A stretch of DNA of 64,000 bases from Budorcas taxicolor (Eukaryota > Chordata > Mammalia > Artiodactyla > Bovidae). The DNA lies in assembly GCF_023091745.1 (NCBI RefSeq), contig NC_068912.1, forward strand, positions 56,102,567-56,166,566, written 5' to 3'. The translations under genes were made by a program, and so were the position numbers. Below the pieces are notes generated by a model that did not search any database, was not told the DNA's origin, and saw only the letters and a program-made list of their open reading frames with translations. This document shows, piece by piece, positions 11,930-24,479 of this stretch; position 1 is the stretch's first letter, and every line of letters starts with the position of its first letter.

Positions 11930-13170
11930 TTTTTTATGGTGGTCTATTTTCCTGACTCTATTTTTTCTCTCTCTGGTGAAGTCTAATGTCCATCAAACTT
12001 GTCTTCCTTTCTACTTATCTGTTCTTTTTCTCTTATAGGTTTTGAGATTTACTTTTTGTCTCTGATTCTCCTAAATATTATGATCATATGTCCAGGTGTA
12101 GGGATTTTCTCCCAGGAAATATATTCTTGTTTGGCAATCTATGAGTCTTTTCAATCAGATGTCTTTCATCTCTATTTCTTATAAATTCTCAGATATCTGG
12201 TCAACTACCTCCTCTTACATCTACTTTTATGTCTCCATCTGAGTTTTCTATCCATGTCTTAAAATTTCTTCTTCTATCCTCCATAAATTACAACTTTTTT
12301 TAATGCCTCCCTTTTGTCTTCTGAGAGAAAGTCTTGACCTGATCTTTAAATGCACTAATTTATTTTTGAGATGCATCTGCCTTTTAAATACTTCAGGAGT
12401 TCTTCTTTTATTTGGCATATTTTCCCCAGATTTTGAGTTGATTTCTTTTTATAATTTGTATTTGATGATGCTCATTATGTTTATTTTAAATTCTTGCTAT
12501 CTTTTGTCCATTAATTCTACTTCATATATAAAAAATATGGTTTCAGTCTTTGGTTTTTCATATGCTTGTGCACTTCAGATAGTTGAAAGAGAATAATGGT
12601 CATATCTGTGGCCTTTTGCTCTCCAACTCACCAGACCTTTGCTCCACCCTAGTCACCCTAGCACTTCAGGTGGTGCTGGGCTGGAAGGGTACTAATGCAT
12701 TCGTGGTGCAATGGATAATATGTACATCTCAGACACTCACCCTGAACCTTTACCATTATACACATTTTTTTTTCCACTTTGGGTTTCTCATCTTTTTCTT
12801 CTTTACACACAGACCCCATGTTCCAAACACTTTTGCTTCCCCTGGGGTTTCTTACAGTTTTGTTTTTCTTTTTTTCTTTCTCAGATCTAAGACCCTTTTT
12901 CTTCCTTCTGTGATATCTCTAGGGTAGGTAGGATTGTGGGACATCAGGTTATCAGATGTGTTCATCAGCCTCTCTCATATTTTTACATGATTTCCCAGTT
13001 TAAAAATTGTACCCATTTTTAAATGTCCATTTGCCAAATGAACTATTTTAAGAAGTTTTCCTTTGCTTTTGGCATGATATTCAAGGTTTAGTTTTGGCTG
13101 ATGTGTTCTTGGCTGGAAATATAAGGAGCAGATCCAACTTAAAAGGGACATGCCTGAAGCTTAGACTACT
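11930..13170. other. T-rich sequence, probably very old repeat
   Basis: Strong pyrimidine bias on the plus strand (11990-12560) is typical of an antisense old LINE or ERV, but I cannot place it in a family. Frames at 12303-12596 and 12583-12927 follow this bias and have no recognisable domain. Confidence 0.35.
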
Positions 13171-13179
13171 GGAAAGCCT

Positions 13180-13700
13180 TAGTCAGGATTCAATCAGAGA
13201 TGAGGAACTGCTAGAACCTATAGATAAGTAGCCAGACAGACATAGATATGTATAGTGGGTGTACACATTGCAAAGTTGTATGTGTAACTCAGAGAAATAG
13301 AGAAAAGAAATCTATTACAGGGATTTTTTTCTTACACACTTATGGGAGTAAGCCAAACATTCTCTGCAAGACTCTTTATGTCTTATGCTAGAGCTTCAAG
13401 TCCTGGGGTCAGGGAGTTGAGAAAAGAGAATGAATGTAACAAGTAGGAGAGCAAGAACAAGCCAGAAGCCACCAACACATGTTCTAAGCCACACGTCAGT
13501 TCCCTGCATGAGAACCCATGTTAGTTTTCAGTGCCTACCACCTTGAGGATAATCACATCATGCAGAAATTAGTACCTCTCATCACTGAGTTTAACATCTG
13601 GCCCAGGAGTGGGAGAAGCTGAAGGAGAATCCATAGGAAGACAGAACAGTTGCAAGCCCAGTTGCTAGCCCACATCAATGCAGTAAGTCAACACATAAGG
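13180..13700. repeat. Possible ancient LTR-like repeat
   Basis: It begins 'gtcaggattcaatcagagatgaggaactgctagaacc' and has an internal 'ttatgggagtaagcc' and 'gcttcaagtcctggggtcaggg', a layout seen in old LTR families. The family is not identified. Confidence 0.3.
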
Positions 13701-14039
13701 GACAACGTGCATTTCCTGCAAAATTGCCTGGTGACCTTGCGCTGACCTTTTGAGAATGTAAAACAGCTTGCCTGCTGCTTTACTCCCATCCTCCAGCAGT
13801 CATGCCAAAACATTTCTGTTGTAGTTCACATTGAGGGAGGAGGATTCTGGGAAATGTAGTTCAGCGTAGTGAAATATTTATGGTTCCTCATTCTCTCATC
13901 CTATTCTATCTGTTTGTCCCATTAAACTAAAGGTCATAATAATTTTCCCAGGATGAGAAAAATGGTTAAACTGTTATAGGAGTAAATATATCCTCTAACC
14001 CCTCCTTAGAATTTCTACCTTGGATTGACTTCTCAAGAT

Positions 14040-16889
14040 TTCAAAAATCAATTTCAACCAGTTGACAAAAAACATATAGTATATCAACTGTACGCCTGGC
14101 AGAAGACAGATTGCACCTTCAAATTAGGTATGTTTGAAGACATGGGAATCAGCAAACTAAAATGGACTGGAATGGGTGAATGTAACTCAAATGACCATTA
14201 TATCTACTGTGGGTAGGAATCCCTCAGAAGAAATGGAGTAGCCATCATGGTCAACAAAAGAGTCCAAAATGCAGTACTTGAATGCAATCTCAAAAATGAC
14301 AGAATGATCTCTGTTCATTTCCAAGGCAAACCATTCAATATCATGGTAATCCAATTCTATGCCCCAACCAGTTATGCTGAAGAAGCTGAAGTTGACTGGT
14401 TCTATGAAGACCTACAAGACCTTTTAGAACTAACACCCAAAAAAGATGTCCTTTTCATTATGAGGGACTGGAATGCAAAAAAATGAAGTCAAGAAACACC
14501 TGGAGTAACAGGCAAATTTGGCCTTGGAATGCAGAATGAAGCAGGGCAAAGACTAATGGAGTTTTGCCAACAAAATGCACTGGTCATAGCAAACACCCTC
14601 TTCCAACAACACAAGACTCTACACATGGACATCACCAGATAGTCAACACCAAAATCAGATTGATTATATTCTCTGCAGCCAAAGATGGAGAAGCTCTATA
14701 CAGTCAACAAAAAACACCAGGAGCTGACTGTGGCTCAGATCATGAACTCCTTATTACCAAATTCAGACTTAAATTGCAGAAAGTAGGGAAAACCACTAGA
14801 CCATTCAGGTATGACCTAAAGCAAATCCTTTATGATTGTACAGTGGAAGTGAGAAATAGATTTAAGGGCCTAGATCTGATAGACAGAGTGCCTGATAAAC
14901 TATGGACAGAGGTTCGTGACATTGTACAGGAGAGAGGGATCAAGACCATCCCCATGGAAAAGAAATGCAAAAAAGCAATGGCTGTCTGAGGAGGCCATAC
15001 AAATAGCTGTGAAAAGAAGAGAAGCAAAAAGCAAAGGAGAAAAGAAAAGATATAAGCATGTGAATGCAGAGTTCCAAAGAATAGCAAGGAGAGATAAGAA
15101 AGCTTTCCTCAGTGATCAATGCAAAGAAACACAGGAAAAGAACAGAATGGGAAAGACTAGAGATCTCTTCAAGAAAATTAGAGATACAAAGGGAACATTT
15201 CATGCAAAGATGGGCTCAATAAAGGACAGAAATGGTATGGACCTAACAGAAGAGCAGAAGATATTAAGAAGAGGTGGCAAGAATACACAGAAGAACTGTA
15301 CAAAAAAGATCTCCATGACCCAGATAATCACGATGGTGTGATCACTCATCTAGAGCCAGACATCCTGGAATGTGAAGTCAAGTGGGACTTAGAAAACATC
15401 ACTATGAACAAAGCTAGTGGAGGTGATGGAATTCCAGTTGAGCTATTTCAAATCCTGAAAGATGATGCTGTGAAAATGCTACACTCCATATGCCAGCACA
15501 TTTGGAAAACTCAGCAGTGGCCACAGGACTGGAAAAGGTCAGTTTTCATTCCAATCCCAAAGAAAGGCAATGCCAAATAATGCTCAAACTACTGCACAAT
15601 TGCACTCATCTCACACGCTAGTAAAGTAATGCTCAAAATTCTCCAAGCCAGGCTTCAGCAATACATGAACCTTGAACTTCCAGATGTTCAAGCTGGTTTT
15701 AGAAAAGGCAGAGGAACCAGAGATCAAATTGCCAACATCCGCTGGAACATGGAAAAAGCAAGAGAGTTCCAGAAGAACATCTATTTCTGCTTTACTGACT
15801 GTGCCAAAGCCTTTGACTGTGTGGATCACAATAAACTGTGGAAAATTCTGAAATAGATTAGAATACCAGAGCACCTGACCTGCCTCTTGAGAAATCTGTG
15901 TGTAGGTCAGGAAGCAACAGTTAGAACTGGACATGGAACAACAGACTGGTTCCAAATAGAAAAAGGAGTACGTTAAGGCTGTACATTGTCACCCTGTACA
16001 TTTAACTTATATGCAGAGTACATCATGAGAAACGCTGGGCTGGAAGAAGCACAAGCTGAAATCAAGATTGCTGGGAGAAATATCAATAACCTCAGATATG
16101 CAGATGATACCACCCTTATGGCAGAAAGGGAAGAGGAACTAAAAAGCCTCTTGATGAAAGTGGAAGAGGAGAGTGAAAAAGTTGGCTTAAAGCTCAACAT
16201 TCAGAAAACAAAGATCATGGCATCTGGTCCCATCACTTCATGGCAAATAGATGGGGAAACAGTGGAAACAGTGTCAGACTTTATTTTTTTGGGCTCCAAA
16301 ATCACTGCAGATGGCGACTGCAGCCATGAAATTGAAAGATGCTTACTTCTTGGAAGAAAAGTTATGACCAACCTAGATAACATATTGAAAAGCACAGACA
16401 TTACTTTGCCAACAAAGGTCCGTCTAGTCAAAGCTATGGTTTTTCCTGTGGTCATGTATGGATGTGAGACTTGCACTTTGACGAAAGCTGAGTGCCAAAG
16501 AATTGATGCTTTTGAACTGTGGTGTTGGAGAAGACTCTTGAGAGTCCCTTGGACTGCAAGGAGATCCAACCAGTCCATTCTGAAGGAGATCAGCCCTGGC
16601 ATTTCTTTGGGGGGAATGATGCTGAAGCTGAAACTCCAGTACTTTGGCCACCTCATGCGAAGAGTTGACTCATTGGAAAAGACTCTGATGCTGGGAGGGA
16701 TTGGGGGCAGGAGGAGAAGGGGACGACAGAGGATGAGATGGCTGGATGGCATCACTGACTCGATGGACTTGAGTCTGAGTGAACTCCGGGAGTTGGTGAT
16801 GGACAGGGAGGCCTGGCATGCTGCGATTCATGGGGTTGCAAAGACTTGGACATGACTGAGCGACTGAACTGAACTCAACTGATGATCCT
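14040..16889 (+). mobile_element. BovB LINE, near full-length but inactivated
   Basis: This is the longest BovB copy here, about 2.85 kb of a family of about 3.2 kb. BovB is an RTE-clade non-LTR retrotransposon whose single ORF carries an APE-type endonuclease and a reverse transcriptase. Visible landmarks: endonuclease start near 14150 (LKWTGMGE), DWNAK near 14467, SDHELL near 14740, a PIPKKGNAK block near 15557, AGFRKGRGTRDQIAN near 15690, the RT catalytic motif YADD at 16097-16108, and the C-terminal block with CWRRLLRVPWTARRSNQSI near 16526. Breaks: stops at 14217, 14487, 15578, 15854 and 15972, and frame changes near 14530 and 14985. The residue before LKWTG, which I believe is a conserved Glu in the endonuclease, is Lys. 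It ends in TGAAC repeats. A possible 7-bp duplication (TCAAGAT, 14033-14039 and 16890-16896) sets the limits. The exact 5' end is uncertain. Confidence 0.92.
15986..16855 (+). pseudogene. BovB ORF remnant: RT palm and C-terminal region
   Basis: The largest uninterrupted piece of the BovB ORF in this copy is 289 codons. It begins in the RT palm just after the stop at 15972, carries YADD at residues 38-41 (16097-16108), and runs to the C-terminal region rich in Arg (GGRRRRGRQRMRW). The initiator Met is only the first Met after the break and not a natural start. It lacks the endonuclease and the RT fingers, so it cannot act alone. Confidence 0.85.
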
Positions 16890-16894
16890 TCAAG

Positions 16895-16990
16895 ATCAGG
16901 AATATCTAAGTCATGTCACATTGCTAATACCTAGCACAATGTTTGGCTCAAACTAGAGGCTCAATGAGTGTTAAGTTAACAGATCTGAAT
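16895..16990 (+). repeat. L2 LINE 3' end
   Basis: Just right of the BovB, 'attgctaatacctagcacaatgtttggctcaaactagaggctcaatgagtgttaag' and 'tgaatgaatc' match the L2 3' terminus in plus orientation. Confidence 0.6.
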
Positions 16991-17109
16991 GAATCAAATT
17001 GGATTATATAAAAAAGAGCCACAATTTAAACACTTCTGTCCTGAGTGCCAACTGTGTGTCATCATCTCCATGTATCTTTTTAATATTCAAATATCATAAA
17101 TGCTAGATA

Positions 17110-19105
17110 CTGAACAATTTAACTTCTTTTTAAACCCCTACCCTACCATTAGTGATAAAAATCAAGAAATAGGAAAGAAGAAAATGAAAGAACCTGTGTC
17201 ATTTACCAGATGTGTAATTGTCCTCCTATTAGATACGAATAGGCTGCAGCATTCTTAGTCCTGTTGAATCTTTTAGTATTGGGCATGAGTTGAGTGAGTG
17301 CCTTCTCATGCCTTCACAACTGCACAACAGCCAGGCAAGTGCTGAAGCCTTCTTATATTTGGAAAATGACTCCATATTTCTAATACTAGTTTTTCTTTGA
17401 AACTATTTGTAAATGATTTATTGTTGTGTAGCAAATCAGATCATGATAGCATAAAGCTTTTTAGAGGTCATTAAAGAGTTTGGGGGAAGTTCCTACAAAG
17501 ATGCTAGCCTTACATTGTCTGAGTGATAAGCCAAGTTAACAATTTATGTCAAAGTTTGCAAAATGTGTTTGTCTGATAAACAGTTTGCTTTGCGGGCATC
17601 AATCATACTTGCTCTCTGTGGTGTGTTGTATTTTTCATGAAGTGAACTTTCGTGACTTTGCCCATCTACGGGTTTTTGAGATAGTGGCATGCTAAAAAGA
17701 GCTACCATCTCCCCCTGCACAGTTGCATTTCAAATCTCATAAGGCAGCTGCCATAGGTTGCCAACATGGGCAACAGCAGCGGGGTTGGTACGGAAGAAAG
17801 CTGGTGTCATTGGTAAGCAGAGTTTCAAACAGCGCTTGGATCAGGAAAAACAGATACACTAGGACTAACAGAGATAAAGTGTACATGTAAACGCACACTT
17901 TTTCAATGACAACATTTCTAGGTGGTATAAGGATCAAGTGGATACAATATCGCTCTGTAAGACTGCAAATACTCAGAAATCTGAGGCACTATATTGGGAG
18001 GCATCCTCACAATATCAAGCAGTGAGCCGATGTTCAGTTTCAGCGCTGGCCCTTGCTATGTCTCCTCTGGAAAACGAGGATAATAATACCTGCACCATCT
18101 ACCTGGTCAGGCCATTTGGAGATCAGACACACACTAGCATATGAGTCAACTTTTTGAACTAAATCACTACGCAAACATAAGCCATCACAATAAATGCTGG
18201 CTCAGGAGAGAGGATATATTTGTTGTTCTTCCATGATTTTAAAAATAAAATAGAATAAAACATTCAAGACCACAGGACAATTTGGTGAACATACATTCAG
18301 CTTTCTGGAATCTTACCATTTTAGAAGCATTTGCAACTGCTTATAAATCACTTCTCAAAATTGCCCTGAGCTGCAATGATATTTCTGAGCATGTGTTAAA
18401 AGCCTGTAAGTGCTTCTGTTCTTGAACAAAGTGAAATCAGGTTACGTTAATAGAAGTATTAATTAATTTTCTCTAATTTTATTCAGCAGATTAGCATTAT
18501 TGAAAAGTCTTTCCCGTTCTTGAGTACCCTAAAGTGCAGGAGGCTTTTGAGATGGGGGCTCTGGCTGTAACCCCTACCAGTAAGTGTGCAGAAGATTATT
18601 CTCTAATTTGGAAACCTGAGACGTTACTAGGAAGTGCTGTGGGGTGTGTTATAATGAAAATACCAATCCACATTAGCCATGGTTGCCATAAGCAAAAATC
18701 TTAATATCTTGGCCAAACCTACTTAAGGTTCATGTAATAAACCCGCATTCCTAATTTTATTAGTGATGTGCCAAGTTAAGCACTTTGCTGGCCTTTGGAC
18801 AGATTTATAACTTGACTGTGCGGAATTAGTGGTGACTGACAAGAGGACATTGTTTTATAGGATGCTATTTAGATAAAAACCTGAAGGGTGTTTCTGTAAC
18901 GTTGTCACTTCAAGTCCAAACAGGAAAAAAGAAATGTGTATTAAGGAGGCCTCTTCATTAGCTTTTATGAGTTTAATCTAGTGCAGTCAAATGCTTCCTT
19001 ATAAGGCAAGACATTTTAATGGACAGAGACAACCTTATCTCTGTTCCAGGTTTCAGAATAAAACAATCTCTTAGGCTTAAGTACTGCATCAAAAAAGAGT
19101 GTTCA
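17110..19105. other. Unique non-coding sequence
   Basis: About 2 kb without recognised repeats, exons or RNA genes. Base composition is mixed. The low repeat density differs from the neighbouring BovB region. Confidence 0.5.
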
Positions 19106-19107
19106 GT

Positions 19108-19192
19108 GAATTCGTGTTTGTTAAGCAGTTAGAACAGTTCCTGGCACATAGCAAGCACACTCTGTTTGTTAAGTAAGTTAAATAAATTGAAA
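19108..19192 (+). repeat. MIR or L2 3' end
   Basis: 'agcagttagaacagttcctggcacatagcaagcacactc' followed by 'aagttaaataaat' is the shared MIR/L2 tail. It is too short to choose between them. Confidence 0.55.
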
Positions 19193-20390
19193 TTTGTTTC
19201 TCTTGTTCTATGGTACTATCTACATGTTTACTCCCTGCTCTAGCGCCACCCCCCCCTCCACCCCAAATCACAGTTACTCACTCTTCCCTTCATTTTCTTG
19301 CTAGTGGGTTTTTCCAAATTGTTAGTCATTAATTCCCCCCATGGTTTTTAAAATTCACATACCTCTTGTTGCAAGGAGGAAGATCGGAACCTTCTGTTTA
19401 TTCATAGACATTAGCATGAACATTCCTGCTGGGCTTTCATCCTAAAAGTGATATCCCTGTAAATTATGGGAGATTGTACTGGCTTCTGATGACTTTCATG
19501 AAGATGTGAAGTTCAGGGCCTCACTATACCTCAGTATTAACAACTGCATAATTTCTATGAACACAGTCCTTGCCAGCTCTCTTGCTTTGGTTACTGGGAG
19601 AATAAGTCTTTTTTAGAAACTAAACCTAAGGTCTATAAAAGTGTTTTCCTCATTACCAAACAGGTCATTGGCCTGAACATCAAGTTCATCAATCTAAATC
19701 CTTACCCCTTTCTTTTTTCATTAAAAAAAAAAAAAAAGACTCCTTGAACTCACTCTTCCCATCTAGATCAAAGAAAAAGATAACTCTATCCAAAGCTGAT
19801 TTTATACAGTCTCACTATAACACTTGACTTGAAACACAAACATTCAACTGAGAGATCTTAAAGGGTATGTTAGAATACGCACTATACTCTTTAAAAACAA
19901 GCCAAACAAACAAAAAAAAGACAGTCAATAATTGTGATATTTTTCTATCATTTAAAAAAATAGGTCCCCTGTTGCTCCATATGATTAGCAGAGGTAGGTA
20001 ACAAGCAGATTCCAGTGCAATTGGGAGGGAAACACTGAAATGTGTCTTTGGTTTCTCCTGAATATCACTATGCACACTGTGGATCTAGATGGAAATTTAC
20101 CAGGAATGCCGTAATGTCTTTCACCAGCATTTTCATGCTTTATTTAAGGAGCTCAAAATATCTAAAAATCATTTGTTATTTCTCCCAACTTTTGTCTAGC
20201 TGCAATTATCTTAATTTACACAAGTATAAACCCAGAAGTCAAATTACTCAAGCAAGGTCCTGGTGATGAAAACCTCTGTCTTTTATGGGGTTCATTTCCA
20301 CAAAACATGGCCCTTCCCTGTGGGCTCTCAGCCATGTTGGTAATTCAGGTACAAGGACTACAAATTAGGCATCATCTGTTCCGACTCTCG
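19193..20390. other. Unique non-coding sequence
   Basis: Only a C-run near 19248-19256 and an A-run at about 19723-19738 stand out. No gene or repeat family is recognised. Confidence 0.5.
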
Positions 20391-20399
20391 TTCCCAATG

Positions 20400-20640
20400 C
20401 TGGGGTCAAACGTCTGGTTACAAAGTGCAGGCTGCCTGGATTTGGATCCCCGCCTCCTCCACAAACTAACAGTATGATTACCTGAGGCTCACTTTTCTCA
20501 CCTGTAAAGCAAGGTTGATAATAGTATCTCTTCATGAGGATTGCATAGGAAAATAAATGTAAAGTTCTGTAAGCAATTGTTGGCACATAGAAAGTGTCTA
20601 ATATGTGCTAGCTTAAGCATTATCATTATTATTACCCTTA
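20400..20640 (+). repeat. MIR SINE
   Basis: Most of the family is present in order: 'ggctgcctggatttggatcc', 'ctcacttttctcacctgtaaagcaagg', 'aatagtatctcttcatgaggattgcata', 'gtaagcaattgttggcacatagaaagtgtctaatatg'. Confidence 0.78.
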
Positions 20641-20883
20641 TTATTCATCTTTTTTCTTTGAAATGAACGAAAATTCAAATTAGACCAGGTCTGACTCCTG
20701 CTCTGTTTTCTCTGAGTGGTTGCCTTCTAGGCATACACAAGGGTGAGTTTAGCTTGTGTACACTACAGGTAGAGGGGACAGAGTCCTGAAAACTGTTACT
20801 TATCTGATATCCCAGGTTGGTCTAAATTCCTGCCTGCAGACTGGATGTCTGCTCTAGCACAAAGATTTAAATATATTTGTGTT

Positions 20884-20905
20884 GGGGGGGGGGGGGCGGG
20901 GAGGG
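20884..20905 (+). repeat. G-rich tract
   Basis: Thirteen G (20884-20896), then C, G4, A and GGG. It has enough G-runs for an intramolecular G-quadruplex. Length in individuals is likely variable. Confidence 0.8.
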
Positions 20906-22030
20906 AGTGTGGTTTGCACATATGTCTCTGTGTGTAACCATGTATGCATAAATATATGCATGTATATATTTCCTATGGTAAAATTACATGATGAATATGA
21001 TTATGCATGGCAACCCAGCACTAAAATCTTATTTCATAGGTACTGTATTAAAATTCCTATAAGACTAACTTTATCTCACAATTTTTGGTTTTATGCAGGT
21101 TCATATACTTTGACTCCTAGGTAGACAGTTATCTATTTGAATTCTGGTTTCAAGGGCAGTTCCCATCACTGCACATTGATCTTGTGGCTTCTCTTCTCTC
21201 CTCCTCTCTCCTCTTCCCTAGTCTTGGATGGCAGATAAGCCTTCCTCTTCCCTCATCTGCACCATTAACTGTGCTACTTGCTTTCTGGGGCCTGAATAAA
21301 GTCACATGGCTGAGATGCCATCTCTAATCCCATTTTCCATTTGTATACTGGATTTTGTTAACCACTTTTTAAATAAAAATACAGCATGATTCTAATGTAC
21401 TAAGGAGTTCCACGGATAACCATATAATTTCAAAATGATACTGATTTTGTTTATATGCAGCATAATCTTTTACAGTCCTTAGTCTTTATTTGAAGCATTG
21501 CAAAGTGGATTTTTATGAAAGGTATTATAAAGGACTCCTTGTTTCTTCATAACAGATCTGAACGTTAACTGATCAGAGTTCAGATAAATAGTCTTTACTC
21601 TCCATTAAAATATTAAAAAGCCTTTGGTAAGAAACTGGCATAAAGATCCTTCATTCTTGTTTAATGAACACTTGTTGGCAAGTATAACACTTTAATAGCT
21701 CTGCAGAATGAATTTTGCGTGTGCATCCTCCATTTCCCTGTCAGACACTTGTCCAGGTGCTGGAAATTTATTGGGGGAAGCATATTTTTACTCATTAGTT
21801 TTGTATTTGATTACAGAACAGTAAAATATGAACCACCAAGTCCCCGAGGCATAGCTGTGTACATTGAGATTAGTAATTGCATGTCATCATGTTTTCCATT
21901 GGAATTTATATGGACAGATAGGATAGGTGCTTCTTAAGTAGGTTTAAAAGCAAAGCAAATTTGTATTTAATCTTTTTTGCAGCTATAGTTTCCTTAATGG
22001 AGAAAAGGTTAGCCTATATCATATATTTTA
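20906..22030. other. Unique non-coding sequence
   Basis: A short TATG-type simple patch lies near 20935-20970. The rest matches no repeat I know and has no coding signal. Confidence 0.5.
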
Positions 22031-22088
22031 AACATAGTTTTAATTTATTTTTTTCTCTTCTCTGTTTTTTTTTTTTTTTCCTTCACAG

Positions 22089-22249
22089 TTGAAGCATATC
22101 AGATTTTCATGCCAACCACTACTAAAAAAAATCAGTACCTATAAGGACGATATGATATAAAACCTGTCAACAGACACCAGTTTTGCCCACATTCCAGCAA
22201 GCACAAAGAAGAAGGATGATTATAGGTGCAGACAAGCGTTGCCATTCAA
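22089..22249 (+). other. Candidate internal non-coding exon
   Basis: A long pyrimidine tract (22047-22084, including a T-run of about 18) leads to 'cttcacag' at 22081-22088, a good splice-acceptor context. After 161 bases, 'ttcaa|gtaagg' at 22245-22255 gives a plausible donor. All three plus frames contain stops, so any exon would be non-coding or UTR. The AG and GT could be chance, and no transcript evidence is available here. Confidence 0.2.
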
Positions 22250-22259
22250 GTAAGGAACT

Positions 22260-22950
22260 TAAATACAAAACAGAAATTACAGGTTGATTTTCAAGATACA
22301 TTGTTTTTGGAATCTACAAAGCTGTGTTTATATATATGTGTGTGAAGACTGTAGTTTTCCTCTTAAGCAAGTTATGTGTTTGGAATCTGAAGTTGTATAT
22401 TTTTTAGTTATGCTTGCAAAGAGAAATTATCATTTTATTGTTTGGCAGTATAATAATAATAATAAGTGCATTAAATAAGTGATATTGCTTTAGATTGTGT
22501 TATGGTTAAATAGTGCCAATCATGCTTTGCTCTTTTCTATAAAGACGCTCATAAACACAACTTCCAAAACAGAATCTAATGAGGTACTTAATGGTCACAA
22601 AACTGGCACATTTGATAATTAATGTTCCTTACTGATTTTTTGCTGATGCAGCATAGTGATAAGCAGGAACACAAGTTAACTAAACATATTCTTGAACCAC
22701 TAGTTAAAATGAGAACACAAAAAGAACTTTATAACATCATTTACTATAGACCAAAACAACATCTGATAGCCTCCTCCTAAGATGAGCAGGAAAAGTCTAG
22801 GCAGACAACCACATAGATTTTCTGTTCTGAGAAGCAGAAACCCCTTTTCATACAGAGGAGTATAAGCCAGTTTATCTGACTTTGCTTATAGTATATCTCA
22901 CTGACAAAAATTAGGAAACTTTGCTTGCAAGATTCCCAGCTACCAAGAAA
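22260..22950. other. Unique AT-rich non-coding sequence
   Basis: Contains a short (ATA)n patch near 22450. Nothing else is recognised. Confidence 0.5.
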
Positions 22951-22954
22951 TAAA

Positions 22955-23100
22955 TACAATTTTGTGAACACTTACTATGTGCCAGGCAATTCTGTACCCA
23001 AATTACATTACACAAGTCATTGTTTTCATTTTAAAGATTAGGTTACTGAGGTTTAGCAAAGGTAAGTCTTTAACATAGCGATTAGTAAGAGAGGCCATTT
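22955..23100 (-). repeat. MIR SINE fragment
   Basis: Antisense MIR 3' half: 'gtgaacacttactatgtgccaggcaattctgtaccc', 'attttaaagattaggttactgaggtttagcaaaggtaagt'. Confidence 0.72.
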
Positions 23101-23119
23101 ACAAGAAAGGCAGTGATGA

Positions 23120-23290
23120 ATAAAGAAAAGATTGCAGTTCTTACTGAGCAATGAAACCTGAGTTTGAATTCATGAGCTACTATTTATTTTGCAGCTATGT
23201 GAGACAGCTTCTTTCAGCCTTAGTTTTTTATCTATAAAATCAGGATAATAATACTTTATAGTGTTTAAGGATTAGAAATCATATCTGTAA
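23120..23290 (+). repeat. MIR SINE fragment
   Basis: A second MIR lies close by in the opposite orientation: 'cctgagtttgaattcatg', 'cagccttagttttttatctataaaatcaggataataatac', 'gtgtttaaggattag'. Confidence 0.68.
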
Positions 23291-23372
23291 TGCAGGTTGG
23301 ATATGACTTGAAGATATTAAATGATTGTGAAATGGTCCTTTCATGATCCTTTCAGTCCTTTCTTGGTAAAAT

Positions 23373-23395
23373 ACACACACACACACACACACAAT
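23373..23395. repeat. (AC)n microsatellite
   Basis: A perfect AC dinucleotide run of about eleven units, probably polymorphic. Confidence 0.95.
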
Positions 23396-24479
23396 ATTTC
23401 CAAAGAATTCAGCAGGAGTGAAATTGGAAAAGAGATACCCCTGCCTCCAAAACTCAGGACCTTACCAGTATAGCACTCTGTCTTCCTTAAACATATGCTA
23501 AAGGGAAATTCCTTGTCTCACAGCACACAAAGCAACTTTAATTGTAATAGACACCTGAGTCTTCAAATGTGACACATGACTTTACAATTATCTTTAATAA
23601 AAATATATTAAAGGCTAGTCAACCTCATGACTCCAAATCTAGCTTTGTGTGACCTTTGGAAACTATTTGTAATAATATTCGATGAAATTCTGTTGCTCAA
23701 AAGACATGCAGAGACTGATTCTCTGTATCCCCAGTTACTAGTTATGGAATCTTATTTGAGGTGTGGGCATGTGTGCTATTATTGACATTACATTGAGTGG
23801 TTGACTTGAGACTCCTTATTAATGGAGAACAATCTAAATCAAAATTAAAATGTAAAAACGGTTGGGAAAAAAAATATGACCTAAAATCTTTATTAGATAT
23901 TAGTCTTTCAAAAAGAAGGAAAGATTAGATACTGTAGTTAAAAAACTACCACTTCTAGTTTTTTTTTTTCTTAAATTGCATCAGTGTTTTATGGCAGATG
24001 GATCTTGTTTATTCTTTATTGTTGTTGTTTGTAAATTCCCATTGACTTCAAAAGGGGCAAGCCTACTAAGAATAGTGTGTGTTTCACAGCTGAGATTTAA
24101 AGGATTTGAGGGACTCAGAAAAGCTAAGAGATAATTGAAGACTCACAGGGGAGGCATAGAAGAGATCAGAACAGCAAAAGGAGGCTCAAGGAGGATTGTA
24201 GGGGCTCCAAAGGCTATGAGGGGATCAGTGTAAAAAGCAGAAGGCATAGGAGCTCCTAACAGTAGAGGAATGATGAGGGAGAATTAGAATGTTATGGGGG
24301 ACATCAACAAAGAGGATATAAGGATGGATAACTATCCCCAGAATGCTCCATTCATCCTGGGCAAACCTATCCCCATGGACTAGAGCTAGCCTATACGCTA
24401 ATAAATCATTCGCTAGTGTCAGGCTGCAAACCCACTGTCTGCTGAACATCTTCACTGGGTTGGCCAATAAACCCTTCAC
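23396..24479. other. Unique non-coding sequence
   Basis: No repeat family or exon is recognised with confidence. Part of 24050-24250 is purine-rich and could be a decayed L2. Confidence 0.45.

Noticed and set aside
12303..12927. Overlapping Phe/Leu-rich frames resembling membrane proteins
   Set aside because: Hydrophobicity is a by-product of a T-rich strand. No start context or conserved motif.
16201..16755. Antisense open frames in BovB (up to 184 codons), also at 964-1506, 25805-26350, 54997-55485
   Set aside because: They recur at the same place in every BovB copy and are the complement of the real C-terminal coding sequence.
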